Source of the DNA: Sorghum bicolor
Taxonomy: Eukaryota; Streptophyta; Magnoliopsida; Poales; Poaceae
DNA: 64,000 bases
Direction of reading: 5' to 3'
Assembly (NCBI RefSeq): GCF_000003195.3
Contig: NC_012878.2
Location: forward strand, 42,367,821 to 42,431,820
The notes beneath the pieces were generated by a model. The model was not told the origin of the DNA, ran no database searches, and saw only the letters and a list, made by a program, of their open reading frames with translations. Positions 50,401 through 55,425 of the stretch are shown in pieces. How positions within the stretch are numbered: position 1 is the first letter of the stretch; each line of letters opens with the position of its first letter. Both the position numbers and the translations under genes were made by a program.

Positions 50401-53400
50401 ACTCTCATAAGCTGACTTGGCCGAATACTGACCACTAGAAGAAAGACGCCAAATGTAAGCGTCTTCAACCTCCGGCTTCAGCTGAAAATCATAAAGGAGA
50501 TCCCAGAGATTGAGAAACTCGTCCGTTACTTCCACTGTCATAGTACCTTGGATATCCAGAACCCAAGCATGATCAGTAAGAGCTTCTTTAACTGTGCGTT
50601 TATTTACTATCCTTTTTGGTATTCCAGCTAGAAGATCGAGGGGCTAGGTCAGCAATTAATTGTCCATTCAGCCATTTATCAGCCCAGAAAAGAGTGTTTG
50701 CCCCATTGCCAACCTCAGAGACAACTGCTAATCTGAAAAAGGCTTGGACCTGTCCAGGCACCTGGAAAGGAAAGTTCGCCCAGGGCCTATAGGGTTCCGT
50801 TTTCTGAAGCCAAACCCAGCGTATCTGCAGCGCCCATCCAAGATATTTCAGGTCTGAGATCCTAACCTGGTGGTGTATGTGCTGGAACTGGAATTGAGCA
50901 TCTCTTCTTAGTGCAGGCACCATGGATGCATTGCATTTACCAGTCCCACTCGTAAGTCTCCTGTGCAGGTTTATCCACCATTCCACCCATATCGACAACT
51001 GAACGTCTCCACAGTTCCTTGCATTCGCCCATTTAGCCCACCAAACACACTTCTTTTCACTTCATTGCAGCCACTGATCCAGGATCCATGATACAGCTCT
51101 GCAGAAGGCAATCAAACACACCCTGAGTCGATATCAGTGTTTAATGTTTCTTTCTGTCTTTCCCTAACGTATTTACTGCCTCCCTGGATAACACGATAGT
51201 CAGAACATCTTCTACATGCTCCATGATGCTAGCTGGAAACCAGACAATGCAGACTGATTTCTCACTTATTTTATTCAGGGAGTCAATAGTTAACATGCTA
51301 TTCGAAGAGTAATCAACGTCATGATTCTTTATTTAGGTTGATCAGTGTCATGATTCTTTACCTGCAATTTGTTATTTAGGTTTATCAGGTCATGATTCCT
51401 TACCTTTAATTCTGTTTTAAATGTTGATAATGTTCTCAGGAAAAGTACCTAAATGCAACAACTGCCGATGATCAAAGTTGCAACCCTGGACAGGTCATTT
51501 TTTTTTACTTTACTCAGTGATTTACAAAGTTCCATAAGCAGCTGTATATTTTGAATATGTTTCTCTATCTTGTCTTTTTGAACAGATGATGGATGGAACA
51601 CAAATAAATGTTGATGTTACTGCACCTGGAGCAATAATTGCTCTAACCTTGATATTTTTGAAAGTATGTTTTCTTAGTCACTTGGAATCTCTTCATACCT
51701 TTAGTTTTTTTGTGCAAGCAACACCTGATTTCTGTATTATTATGGCTGATATTACAGGCCGAGTCTGAGGAGATTGCAGCTAGACTCAATATCCCCAATA
51801 CTTACTTTGATTTGCAGTATGTGAGGCCTGATTTTGTTATGCTTCGCATTATAGCCAGGAATTTAATATTGTGGAGCAGGTAATCTTGTGATTTCTACCT
51901 GAAGTCCTTGTGCGGCTTGATGACAGTAGCATGAAATGAGACTAAATAATTATGCCATTTTTTAGAATACAACCTACCAAAGGATGGGTTGATTCTCAAA
52001 TTCCTGAAACAGTCAAGTCTGGTGTTTCCAACATGAGTGAAGGGACCATTGACAGTGATGAATTGGATGCTGAAGCTCTTTTTCAAGCTTATGTTAACAT
52101 AGTGACTGGAGCATGTATTGCACTTGGTGAGTCTATTGTTTTTTGTGGTAGCTCTGACATGAGTCACTAACTGTTCGTGCTTCATTCATAATTGTAATAT
52201 TAGTTTGGTTTGGTCTTTATATTGATATCAAACAACCAACAGTAGTCATTATTAAGTGGTTCTCTTGGGCTAGGCCTGCTAGTTATATGCTGGCTGGACA
52301 ATTCTGTTATGCTGTTCTATTACTACAGATCTCCTTTGTTTTCTTTTCAGCATGGTTTACTAGAGATCTGATTGGTTGCAACATAACCTAAGTCAGCGTA
52401 AACATATGCAACGTCTTGGTGTTTGGTTGTTCTACATAGGCAAGCCGTATTTGGTAAAATTGTGTTTGGTTGTTTACATTTTGTTGCATGTAGTCACATC
52501 CACGTTCTAGTTGAGGTCTCATGTTTCTAGTAGAATTATGGGGGATGAGAATATTTGATTTTTGTGTGTGCATCGGTTTGTGCAAACCTGCATTGTCTAA
52601 TACGACCAAATCCGACGTAGCTAATGCAGGTCTTCTTTGAGCAGACTCATTTTATGTTCTTGGAAACTGTTGATGCTTATTTTCTCTCACTGACCATTTG
52701 GCGTAACCAAGTACTCATGAACTTGAATTCATTAGTGTGTTGCTGAACCCATATTTGGTGAACCTGTAGAAGCCACACTTGTTATTCTCGTGGACGTATA
52801 AGACTCCATGTTTTCTGCCCTTTTACAAGCATAGCCAATTTGCAGGACTCAAGTATGCTGGCAGCAGAAATGGTGATGCCCAAGAGCTACTCTACGCTTA
52901 CACTGTCCATTTTCTAAATGAGGTATGTGCATCCAGTTCAACTGTTACTGTAATGGTATATCGGTAATATAATTGCTGATTTTTATGCAGATTAAGCACA
53001 TACCTGTTGAAACATCAAATATACTACCAAAGGGATTACTACAATACGTTGACCGTGGAACTCTTGAACTCTGCTTGCATCTTATTGTTCTATCTCTCTC
53101 TCTGGTGAGAAAGTGTTCATGTTTCTTTACATAGAATTGTTCCATAGTTTGGCCTCATAATGGGCTGGGTTCTCAAGTGGGTATTACATTGGATGAGTGA
53201 GACTAGGTTTATATTATATTTTCAACGGATTTGATTGAGTTGCGTGTAATAAAAAATTGGCTTTGAATGGGATGAACCCATTGTTTGGTGTTGGGTTTTC
53301 TATATATACTATGTAGCTACATGTCTATTGGTATGAAATAGGTTGAGTGTACTAGATGCTTTAGCTAGTGTAGGTTAATTTGTTGTGGGACTCACATGTT

Positions 53401-54941
53401 CAACTACATGTGCTAATTGGTATGATGTAGCTTTTTATTACATTAAAATTATTTACAACAAAATTTTGGTCAATTCACTAAAAATTTTCAGGTGTGAACT
53501 ATGAGCTTGTAGCTTTAGCGTCCGACTTTTGATGGGGCTCATATGTTGACCTTGTCATGTAAATTGGCAGAGTAGTTTCATGTCACTTTGAATCATTTTC
53601 AACAAATTTCAGTCAATTTGCTAAAATTTTAAGGGATGAACATGAACCTTAGTTCCATGGTCTGGCTTTTGATGTGGGGCCACATGCAGATCTTGTAGCG
53701 CTAATTAGCACAAAATAGACCTAAGCATTTCTCGAGCCGGATCGAAAAAAATTCCATAACTCAGGCCAGACTGAAGACGATATTTTTTTTCGGGTTTGCA
53801 TTTCACTGTCCCTGTCCACTAATAGCCGCAAGTTGAGCCAAGAGTGGTGGGCTTGGGCTTGGCCAAAAATGCTCGTCTAGTGCAAAGTAACTTCATTCTA
53901 CATTTTTGTTTGATCATGCAGCACGAAGTAGCTCCCTAGCAAATTTCAGTCAATTTTTGATAAAATTTTAATTTGTGAACACAAGGTTTTAGTTCCAGGT
54001 CCAGCTTTTGATGTGAGTCCGCATGTTTTATTCAAACTCATACATTTTATGCAAACACATGGGGGTTGTAGTAGTGAACCCATGGGTTATACTAGGTGGG
54101 TTGGAACATTAAAATTTTGGGGGCTCGTTTAGCTGCACCGGTATCCACCTCAATCCACATGTATTGAGATGGATTGGGGCCTTGTTTGGATACCCTCGTG
54201 TCCATCTCATTCCACGTGTGTTGAGATGGATTGAAATGGAACTTAAACTAACTTACACTCCAATCCATCTCAACATATGTGGATTGAAGTGAATACACAA
54301 GTATCCAAACAAGCCATGGGGTAGTGGAAAATTAACCATCTCAATACACGTGGATTGACAGGCCTTGTTTACTTCCAAATAATTTTGCAAAATAGGAACA
54401 ATAGCACTTTCGTTTGTATTTGACAAATATTGTCCAATCATGGACTAACTAGGCTCAAAAGATTCATCTCGCAAATTACACGTAAACTGTGTAATTAGTT
54501 ATTTCTTTTATCTATATTTAGTGCTTCATGCATGTGCCGCAAGATTCAATGTGATGGGGAATGTGGAAAATTTTACAAAATATTTTGGGAACTAAACAAG
54601 GCTTGAGGTGGATACGAGTGCAACCAAACAAATCCTGGGATGGACAAAATAGTTAATTTGCTATTGGTTGGGTTGGGTAAGGGGTGAGTTTTAACCCATT
54701 TAGCTGGGCTATCCATAGTACTCATTACAGATGCTGTTTGTACACATTCGTTAAGTCTTATGGATTTATACCATTTTCATTGTCCTAATAAACAGCTGCA
54801 CCTATGCGTTTTGATTTCTTGTCATTTTCCTTTGTTAAGGTAATGGCAGGATCTGGAAATTTGCAGACTTTCCGCTTACTGCGTTATCTTAGAGGAAGAA
54901 TTTCTGCAGAAGGACAAGTGAATTACGGATTGCAGATGGCT
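7165..54941 (+). CDS. APC1: Anaphase-promoting complex subunit 1 (APC1), 29 exons visible, 3' end beyond window
   Basis: APC1 is the largest scaffold of the nuclear APC/C ubiquitin ligase that drives mitotic exit by marking cyclins and securin for the proteasome. Exons: 7165-7397, 8269-8332, 8876-8960, 9056-9327, 9506-9611, 9688-9839, 10398-10585, 10654-10723, 11196-11366, 11943-12430, 13588-14047, 14161-14493, 22728-22811, 23370-23462, 23592-23651, 23968-24066, 24186-24326, 24860-24940, 32410-32481, 32723-32794, 40506-40599, 40683-40765, 51440-51493, 51586-51663, 51758-51879, 51966-52126, 52846-52922, 52991-53104, 54840-54941. All joins are GT-AG and the 1403 codons stay in one frame. The N-terminal part opens '[15 protein letters not shown]' and contains 'DYDYFLFDP' and 'ELFIRGN', hallmarks of plant APC1. 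The middle has proteasome/cyclosome repeats such as '[14 protein letters not shown]'. The C-terminal exons are missing because the window ends. Confidence 0.95.
12431..13587 (+). other. APC1 intron 10 (1.16 kb)
   Basis: The donor is GTTAAG after 'cggaaaga' and the acceptor is 'ttttcag'. The intron is AT-rich and contains one Stowaway-like MITE (13174-13436). I see no other feature. Confidence 0.7.
13174..13436. mobile_element. Stowaway-like MITE in APC1 intron 10
   Basis: The right end reads 'gaatggagggag' followed by TA. Its reverse complement CTCCCTCCATTC is the usual Stowaway terminus. The left end after TA ('gaattcccttttttcc') and the following 'tcaactttaagtctttgac' pair with the right half ('gtcagagttaaagaaggttgac'), giving long imperfect inverted repeats. 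Stowaway elements are non-autonomous Tc1/mariner relatives with TA duplications. The left terminus is degenerate. Confidence 0.6.
14082..14159 (+). repeat. 39-bp tandem duplication at the exon 12 acceptor
   Basis: Two consecutive copies (14082-14120, 14121-14159) are identical over the 39-bp unit, which begins TGCAGTTGATTTTTTCTTGA. The second copy supplies the polypyrimidine tract and the AG at 14160 used by exon 12. The first copy ends in 'attaca' followed by T, so it lacks the AG at the equivalent place. Confidence 0.85.
14672..14955 (+). pseudogene. LINE reverse transcriptase, left fragment
   Basis: Encodes part of the palm domain of a non-LTR reverse transcriptase, from '[18 protein letters not shown]' through '[18 protein letters not shown]' to the '[13 protein letters not shown]' box with the two catalytic aspartates. 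The reading ends with a TAG near 14914 ('TL*SKGFR') and the insertion site at 14955. It joins in sense to the fragment at 21271. Confidence 0.85.
15750..15864 (+). repeat. 5' LTR of the + strand Copia (115 bp)
   Basis: Begins TGTTAGTATAGGTTTGAG and ends GTCTAACA, followed at once by the tRNA-Met-type primer site. It contains 'ggcccatg' repeats. It differs from the 3' LTR by a 2-bp indel next to the start and one A/G change. Confidence 0.92.
16390..21042 (+). pseudogene. Copia gag-pol polyprotein, broken by stops and frameshifts
   Basis: Gag (16390-17100) shows '[16 protein letters not shown]' and '[16 protein letters not shown]', with a TAG after 'LALEG' at about 16693. Protease has the active-site 'DSGATYH' near 17709. 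The pre-integrase zinc finger '[12 protein letters not shown]' is near 18118 and its cysteines near 18220. The integrase core includes '[12 protein letters not shown]' and breaks at a TAG at 18527 ('HGV*LCMS'). The reverse transcriptase has '[13 protein letters not shown]' and '[11 protein letters not shown]' near 20105. RNase H has '[12 protein letters not shown]' and ends 'DIFTKGL'. Further stops lie at about 20410 and 20686. It cannot make a full polyprotein. Confidence 0.9.
17128..17227. other. Assembly gap of 100 N
   Basis: Exactly 100 N follow a run of G after the gag 'GPSGGGGG' region. The length is the conventional placeholder for an unknown gap. The related reverse-strand Copia has a short G/R-rich linker here. 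Confidence 0.98.
21142..21258 (+). repeat. 3' LTR of the + strand Copia (117 bp)
   Basis: Begins TGTTGGAGTATAGG after a G-rich polypurine tract and ends GTCTAACA, followed by the duplicated target CATAA. Confidence 0.92.
21271..21993 (+). pseudogene. LINE reverse transcriptase C-terminal part, right fragment
   Basis: Reads '[20 protein letters not shown]', then '[20 protein letters not shown]', '[20 protein letters not shown]' and, after a frame change near 21690, '[19 protein letters not shown]' to '[14 protein letters not shown]'. This is the C-terminal domain of the grass LINE family seen in the left fragment. It ends in a GTT-repeat tail at 21993. Confidence 0.88.
22012..22480 (-). repeat. 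LTR-like repeat related to 14956 and 30381 elements
   Basis: Read on the minus strand it matches the order of the solo LTR interior: 'agtctgaaactctgaatgtg', 'tagagtatatatac', 'cattcttgtac', 'gcctattgccatac', 'gagctgacc'. Its ends are not clear and no duplication was found. It looks like an older, partly eroded member of that family. Confidence 0.5.
22500..22727. other. End of APC1 intron 12, possible hAT-like MITE
   Basis: Contains repeated 'cgtttaa' and 'gtttaaacg' words and a terminal-looking 'aaacgtttaggctaac', which resemble a short hAT-type element. The matching left end was not found, so this is only a hint. Confidence 0.3.
22728..24940 (+). CDS. APC1: APC1 exons 13-18 (start of the cyclosome repeats)
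   Basis: Six exons encode residues 875-1060: '[20 protein letters not shown]', '[20 protein letters not shown]', '[20 protein letters not shown]', '[19 protein letters not shown]', '[20 protein letters not shown]', '[20 protein letters not shown]'. All are phase 0 and each is flanked by a clean AG and GT. The alternating small-residue helices ('[19 protein letters not shown]', '[14 protein letters not shown]') are proteasome/cyclosome repeats, shared with the Rpn1/Rpn2 scaffolds of the proteasome. Confidence 0.93.
22950..23115 (+). repeat. LINE 3'-tail fragment in APC1 intron 13
   Basis: Shows 'cttcttaatgaaatgacacaactctcctgcgt' (abridged: AATGAAATGACACAACTCTC) followed by an A-rich end. The same tail motif closes the L1-like elements at 42.3 kb and 50.0 kb. 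A long G run (23002-23015) lies inside. Only the extreme 3' end is present. Confidence 0.55.
24444..24802. mobile_element. MITE-like inverted repeat in APC1 intron 17
   Basis: The ends GAGTAAATTTAGCAAAAC and (reverse of right end) GGGTAAATTTCACAAAAC form terminal inverted repeats. The interior repeats 'aaactacagattt' and 'cacaaaact' units with alternating orientation. The element has no coding capacity. The target duplication is not clear, so the superfamily is open. Confidence 0.55.
25418..25788 (+). repeat. 5' LTR of the Gypsy chromovirus (371 bp)
   Basis: TGTCATGGTCGG to CCTTGACA. It contains 'ccatatatagttgcc', a plausible TATA region. It differs from the 3' LTR by C versus G within 'cagggcNcgcgac'. 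Confidence 0.93.
25926..28733 (+). CDS. Gypsy gag-protease-RT-RNase H open reading frame (935 aa)
   Basis: The first ATG after the LTR gives '[20 protein letters not shown]'. Gag runs from about residue 62 ('[18 protein letters not shown]'). A zinc-knuckle-like '[17 protein letters not shown]' is near residue 280. Protease has '[12 protein letters not shown]' near residue 355, where the family usually has D-S-G. The RT has '[11 protein letters not shown]' and the catalytic 'FFDDILIYS' near residue 666. RNase H has '[14 protein letters not shown]'. The frame ends at 28733 before the integrase, so the pol polyprotein is cut short. Confidence 0.9.
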   Translation: MGDANLQATLDALAKTLAALQASFEATTKAIEANTQAITALAGDKSSGSSSKDPDGEHHQDRPPKHWRPEFPRYDGKSDPLTFINKCESFFIQQRVMPAERTWMASYNLQDGASIWYVHVQETEGTPTWERFKELLNLRFGPPLRSVPFFELSSCRRTGTVEDYQDRFQALIPRAGRLEEAQLVQLFTGGLLLPLSLQVQQQNPPNLAAAMSLARQFELMEPYLFPAKATARPALPASGSRTAPPQASAPKPTTVAPAIEGRPVRRLNQSEQEERRRLGLCFNCDEKFTRGHNKVCKRLFFVDSVAEEDDEDDSAEPPETEAPVFSLHAVAGVPVGGSILLRVLLGAATFVALVDNGSSHNFIGEAAARRTGLDVQPRPRLTATVANGEKVACPGVIRRAPLSIEGMAFHVDLYVMPLAGYDIVLGTQWMAQLGSPIAWDVTERVVTFTQNGRLVRWSSEASHTEPVLQLASASEPLLDGLLHSFTDVFDEPRGLPPPRGRAHRIVLKPGAAPVAVRPYRYPAAHKDELERQCAAMIEQGTVRRSESAFSSPVLLVKKQDGSWRFCVDYRALNAITVKDAYPIPVVEELLDELHGAKFFTKLDLRSGYHQVRMHPEDIHKTAFRTHDGLYEFLVMPFGLCNAPATFQSLMNDVLRPFLRRFVLVFFDDILIYSHSWADHLRHLRAVLAELRQHRLFLKRSKCALGVTAVSYLGHTISADGVAMDASKVQAVLAWPVPRSARAVRGFLGLAGYYRRFVHNYGGVAAPLTALTKKEGFSWGPEAAAAFDALKAAVTSAPILAMPDFTKLFVVECDASSHGFGAVLVQEGHPVAFFSRQVAPRHRALAAYERELIGLVHAVRHWRPYLWGRRFVVKTDHYSLKYLLDQRLATIPQHHWVGKLLGFDFEVEYKPGKANAVADALSRRDTTEEGTTPTPV
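28734..28776 (+). pseudogene. Displaced RNase H/integrase linker in another frame
   Basis: A short stretch in a different frame reads '[23 protein letters not shown]' (longer than shown here by its flanks), which is the usual linker before the integrase zinc finger. It shows that a first frame change occurred at about 28700-28733. Confidence 0.7.
28777..29687 (+). pseudogene. Gypsy integrase core without its N-terminal zinc finger
   Basis: Reads '[20 protein letters not shown]', '[20 protein letters not shown]', '[14 protein letters not shown]' and '[15 protein letters not shown]', giving the DDE core with D, D and E visible. The His/Cys zinc finger that normally lies between the linker and '[12 protein letters not shown]' is absent. 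About 200 bp appear to have been deleted at 28797, with a frame change. Confidence 0.88.
29688..29902 (+). pseudogene. Chromodomain-like end of the Gypsy integrase, shifted frame
   Basis: In a third frame the text reads '[20 protein letters not shown]', '[20 protein letters not shown]' and '[12 protein letters not shown]'. This is the chromodomain that guides chromovirus integration. The change of frame falls in a run of C near 29682-29690. Confidence 0.85.
29894..30264 (+). repeat. 3' LTR of the Gypsy chromovirus (371 bp)
   Basis: Identical in length to the 5' LTR and almost identical in sequence. It is followed by the target duplication ATTAG. Confidence 0.93.
30270..30380. repeat. Short non-autonomous repeat, copy 1 (split)
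   Basis: 'cttggtgtttggttgttct', 'aggcaagcc', 'gtttacattttgttgcat' and 'tagtcacat' match the block at 52400-52640 in order. It continues after the nested element at 31316-31420 ('catgttctagg', 'gcatcagcttgtgcaaacct', 'attgtctaataggaccaaat'). The Gypsy insertion at 25413 lies at its other side. Confidence 0.65.
30381..31310. mobile_element. Solo-LTR-like element with about 85-bp terminal inverted repeats and 5-bp TSD
   Basis: Flanked by ACATT (30376-30380, 31311-31315). The paralogous block at 52.5 kb shows the empty site. The left end TGTTAAGTGTATATCAAG and the reversed right end TATTAAGTGTATATCAAG continue to match for about 85 bp (through 'ccatatggcccatgag' and 'ctctctctatat'). The interior is related to the solo LTR at 14956. 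No coding region. A TRIM (30671-30952) is nested inside. Confidence 0.75.
30671..30952 (-). mobile_element. TRIM element, copy 1
   Basis: A 282-bp element between GTGAG duplications (30666-30670, 30953-30957). It has two 82-bp LTRs (30671-30752, 30871-30952) and on the minus strand a primer site TGGTATCAAAGCCAGAGG after the 5' LTR and a CGTGAGGGGGAG purine tract before the 3' LTR. There is no coding region. It is the same family as 35118-35400. Confidence 0.93.
31316..32409. other. Remainder of APC1 intron 18
   Basis: 31316-31420 is the second half of the split short repeat. A LINE-type 3' tail ('aatttaatacaaaaatacac', 'gttctcttgtgtcag', then a run of A at 32372-32379) lies 30-80 bp upstream of exon 19. 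In between I see no coding or transposon ends. Confidence 0.5.
32410..32794 (+). CDS. APC1: APC1 exons 19-20
   Basis: Exon 19 (32410-32481) encodes '[20 protein letters not shown]' and 'TLLQ'. Exon 20 (32723-32794) encodes '[20 protein letters not shown]' and 'KILL'. Both are phase 0 and carry the cyclosome-repeat pattern of the scaffold. They are isolated between two large transposon-filled introns. Confidence 0.92.
33028..34064. mobile_element. Stowaway MITE split by a hAT element
   Basis: Flanked by TA (33026-33027, 34065-34066). The left end is CTCCCTCTGAGTCACAAA and the reversed right end is CTCCCTCCCGTCACAAAC. With the nested element removed it is about 240 bp, a usual Stowaway length. 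Confidence 0.85.
33046..33837. mobile_element. Non-autonomous hAT element (792 bp)
   Basis: The terminal inverted repeats CAATGTTTTCAAGACG and CGTCTTGAAAACATTG are perfect over 16 bp and are flanked by the 8-bp duplication GTCACAAA (33038-33045, 33838-33845). Both ends hold many 'ccaggacgattagtcg' type subterminal repeats, as in Ac-like elements. The GC-rich, purine-biased centre (33340-33540) has open frames but no recognisable transposase. Confidence 0.92.
35118..35400 (+). mobile_element. TRIM element, copy 2
   Basis: A 283-bp element between GAGGC duplications (35113-35117, 35401-35405). LTRs are 35118-35204 and 35319-35400 (87 and 82 bp, TGTTGG to CTCAATA). The primer site TGGTATCAAAGC begins at 35205 and the purine tract 'gagggggag' ends at 35318. 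The left LTR has a 5-bp extra 'aatat' step. Same family as 30671-30952 but on the opposite strand. Confidence 0.93.
36600..37440 (+). pseudogene. Gag-like domain of the large retrotransposon derivative
   Basis: Reads across frames as '[12 protein letters not shown]', '[20 protein letters not shown]', '[20 protein letters not shown]' and '[20 protein letters not shown]'. These match the grass 'putative gypsy-type transposon' (Transposase_28-like) domain that occurs in non-autonomous elements. At least two frame changes break it (near 36770 and 36960-37050). Confidence 0.7.
38817..39310 (+). pseudogene. Coiled-coil tail of the same element
   Basis: '[20 protein letters not shown]', '[20 protein letters not shown]' and later '[15 protein letters not shown]' are rich in E, K, R, A and L with heptad spacing. 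This coiled-coil region usually follows the gag-like domain in this element type. Stops occur near 39123 and 39236. Confidence 0.65.
40440..40500 (+). repeat. LINE 3'-end fragment next to the exon 21 acceptor
   Basis: 'ctaccccaacttgcttgg' and 'ctattgttgtat' match the 3' end of the LINE at 21945-21993 ('ctaccccaacttgcttggga', GTT tail). The fragment ends within about six bases of the AG used by exon 21. Confidence 0.65.
40506..40765 (+). CDS. APC1: APC1 exons 21-22
   Basis: Exon 21 (40506-40599, ends in phase 1) encodes '[20 protein letters not shown]' and '[12 protein letters not shown]'. Exon 22 (40683-40765) completes the glycine and continues '[20 protein letters not shown]'. The '[18 protein letters not shown]' segment is a typical cyclosome repeat. 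The splice sites are conserved despite transposon sequence on both sides. Confidence 0.92.
41497..41527. repeat. GT microsatellite at a LINE-like tail
   Basis: A run of TGTGTGTG follows 'tacaatgaaacacacctctcctg', which resembles the L1 tail 'aatgaaatgacRcRcagttctcctg'. It looks like a tail fragment whose end expanded into a dinucleotide repeat. Confidence 0.5.
41706..42008. mobile_element. PIF/Harbinger (Tourist-like) MITE, 303 bp
   Basis: Flanked by TAA (41703-41705, 42009-42011). The left end GGGTCCCTTTGGTTGGGCTT and the reversed right end GGGTGTGTTTGGTTGGGCTG are inverted repeats. The interior holds repeated 'ccaaaagc' and 'gcttttgg' words. Confidence 0.85.
42308..43710 (-). mobile_element. 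L1-like LINE 3' portion on the minus strand, cut by a Copia
   Basis: The minus-strand 3' end has the tail 'aatgaaatgacacatggctctcctgc' (abridged) and an A-rich end near 42308. Upstream it encodes the zinc-binding domain of non-LTR reverse transcriptases: '[20 protein letters not shown]' style text and '[10 protein letters not shown]', and further up '[20 protein letters not shown]' and '[12 protein letters not shown]'. Many frame changes are present. The Copia at 43711 interrupts it. Confidence 0.8.
43850..48620 (-). pseudogene. Copia gag-pol polyprotein, minus strand, broken
   Basis: Gag reads '[20 protein letters not shown]' with a duplicated 47-residue block, a frame change near 48055 and a TAG replacing Trp in '[14 protein letters not shown]' (about 47850). 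Protease has '[12 protein letters not shown]'. Integrase has '[15 protein letters not shown]', '[10 protein letters not shown]' and the TAG in '[14 protein letters not shown]' (about 46402). The RT has '[19 protein letters not shown]' and '[12 protein letters not shown]', with a disturbed YVDD region near 44760. RNase H has '[19 protein letters not shown]'. Its tail after 'FTKG' is shortened. Confidence 0.9.
48100..48381 (-). repeat. 141-bp in-frame tandem duplication in Copia gag
   Basis: Two adjacent 141-bp units (48100-48240, 48241-48381) differ at very few positions. On the minus strand each encodes 47 residues beginning '[20 protein letters not shown]'. The + strand Copia has one copy. 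Confidence 0.9.
48964..49284. other. Unassigned 320 bp between Copia and LINE
   Basis: GC-rich, with many 'ggtgg' and 'gggatg' words and no recognisable protein. It may be an internal part of the LINE pair or another repeat. Confidence 0.3.
49285..50068 (+). mobile_element. 5'-truncated L1-like LINE, zinc-binding domain and tail
   Basis: An open frame reads '[20 protein letters not shown]', '[20 protein letters not shown]', '[20 protein letters not shown]' and '[20 protein letters not shown]', the RT-associated zinc-binding domain. It ends with the tail 'ttaatgaaatgacgcgcagt', 'tctcctgcgctgttcgag' and A7. The frame is open to the stop at 49864. Confidence 0.85.
50069..51120 (-). mobile_element. 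L1-like LINE fragment on the minus strand
   Basis: On the minus strand it encodes '[20 protein letters not shown]' and '[20 protein letters not shown]' (50600-50998), then '[20 protein letters not shown]' style text and '[17 protein letters not shown]' (50023-50541). It is a relative, not a copy, of the LINE at 49285 and abuts it tail to end. It has stops and frame changes. Confidence 0.8.
51440..53104 (+). CDS. APC1: APC1 exons 23-28
   Basis: Exon 23 encodes '[18 protein letters not shown]', exon 24 '[20 protein letters not shown]', exon 25 '[20 protein letters not shown]', exon 26 '[20 protein letters not shown]', exon 27 '[20 protein letters not shown]' and exon 28 '[20 protein letters not shown]'. 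The order '[18 protein letters not shown]..' followed by 'WVDSQIP' is diagnostic of plant APC1. Introns 23-28 are short except 26 (720 bp), which holds the repeat at 52400-52640. Confidence 0.94.
52400..52640. repeat. Short non-autonomous repeat, copy 2 (uninterrupted)
   Basis: It matches 30290-30380 plus 31316-31420 in order and shows what that site looked like before insertion: 'tagtcacatccacgttctag'. It has no coding region. The ends are not sharply defined. It lies in APC1 intron 26. Confidence 0.65.
53105..54120. other. First part of APC1 intron 28
   Basis: AT-rich, with repeated 'caatttgctaaaattt' and 'acatgtgctaatt' type phrases that suggest an old decayed repeat (three similar clauses between 53400 and 53990). 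No coding region or clear transposon ends. Confidence 0.4.
54121..54635. mobile_element. Composite of nested MITEs in APC1 intron 28
   Basis: The outer pair 'gggctcgtttagctgcaccg...gtatccacctcaa' and its reversed match at 54605-54635 ('ttgaggtggatac') delimit one element. Inside lie a second ('ggccttgtttggatac' at 54178 to 'gtatccaaacaagcc' at 54315) and a third (54361-54603). Confidence 0.6.
54361..54603. mobile_element. GGCCTTGTTT-type grass MITE
   Basis: Begins GGCCTTGTTTACTTCCAAA and ends TTTGGGAACTAAACAAGGC. The middle has 'tttgacaaatattgtccaatc', 'ggactaactaggctcaaaag' and 'catgcatgtgccgcaagatt', which recur in a very abundant MITE of panicoid grasses. The superfamily is not obvious from the sequence. 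Confidence 0.8.
54840..54941 (+). CDS. APC1: APC1 exon 29, last visible
   Basis: Encodes '[20 protein letters not shown]' and '[14 protein letters not shown]', phase 0, with 'taag' acceptor and GTGAGT donor. The next conserved segment of APC1 (a glycine-rich 'AIGFLFLGGG' type helix) is not found up to 64000, so intron 29 is longer than 9 kb or the gene is cut off here. Confidence 0.93.
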
Positions 54942-55289
54942 GTGAGTATCATCAATAGCTCTGATTTTTTTCTTGAACATGCAGAAGAGCTCCATATAAT
55001 TGCATTAAAAGAAAGAGAGATTTATAACATGCCCATACACCCCTAAAAAAACAGACTACATTCACACCCATTAGAGATTAGAAGACAAAAACCGACCTGA
55101 CCTAGACAGCTAGCCTGAGCTAGAGGCTCTGACAAAGGACAGCCCCTTGGCTGATGCCACGGTCCATATCTGGCACTCCTTACCAACAAAAGTGAGGGCC
55201 GCGAAGATCCTTGGGGCAACACCATTAAAAATACTCTCGTTTTTCTGTCTCCAAATCAAAGATTTAAATAGCGGGCTATTTTATTTCGC

Positions 55290-55425
55290 GTCAGCCTTGT
55301 CCGGACGCTATAAACGATATAGCGCACGCTATAGCGACGCTATAGCGTCGGATATCCACAGTAGCGCCAGGGCATGCAGCACGCTATAGCGGCGCTATTC
55401 ACACGCTATAGCGCGCTATTCAGTT
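55290..55425. repeat. Left subterminal TATAGCG repeat array of the hAT element
   Basis: At least nine copies of TATAGCG or CGCTATA within 135 bp, some as palindromes such as GCGACGCTATAGCGTCG. Probably transposase-binding sites, by analogy with other hAT elements. Confidence 0.8.
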
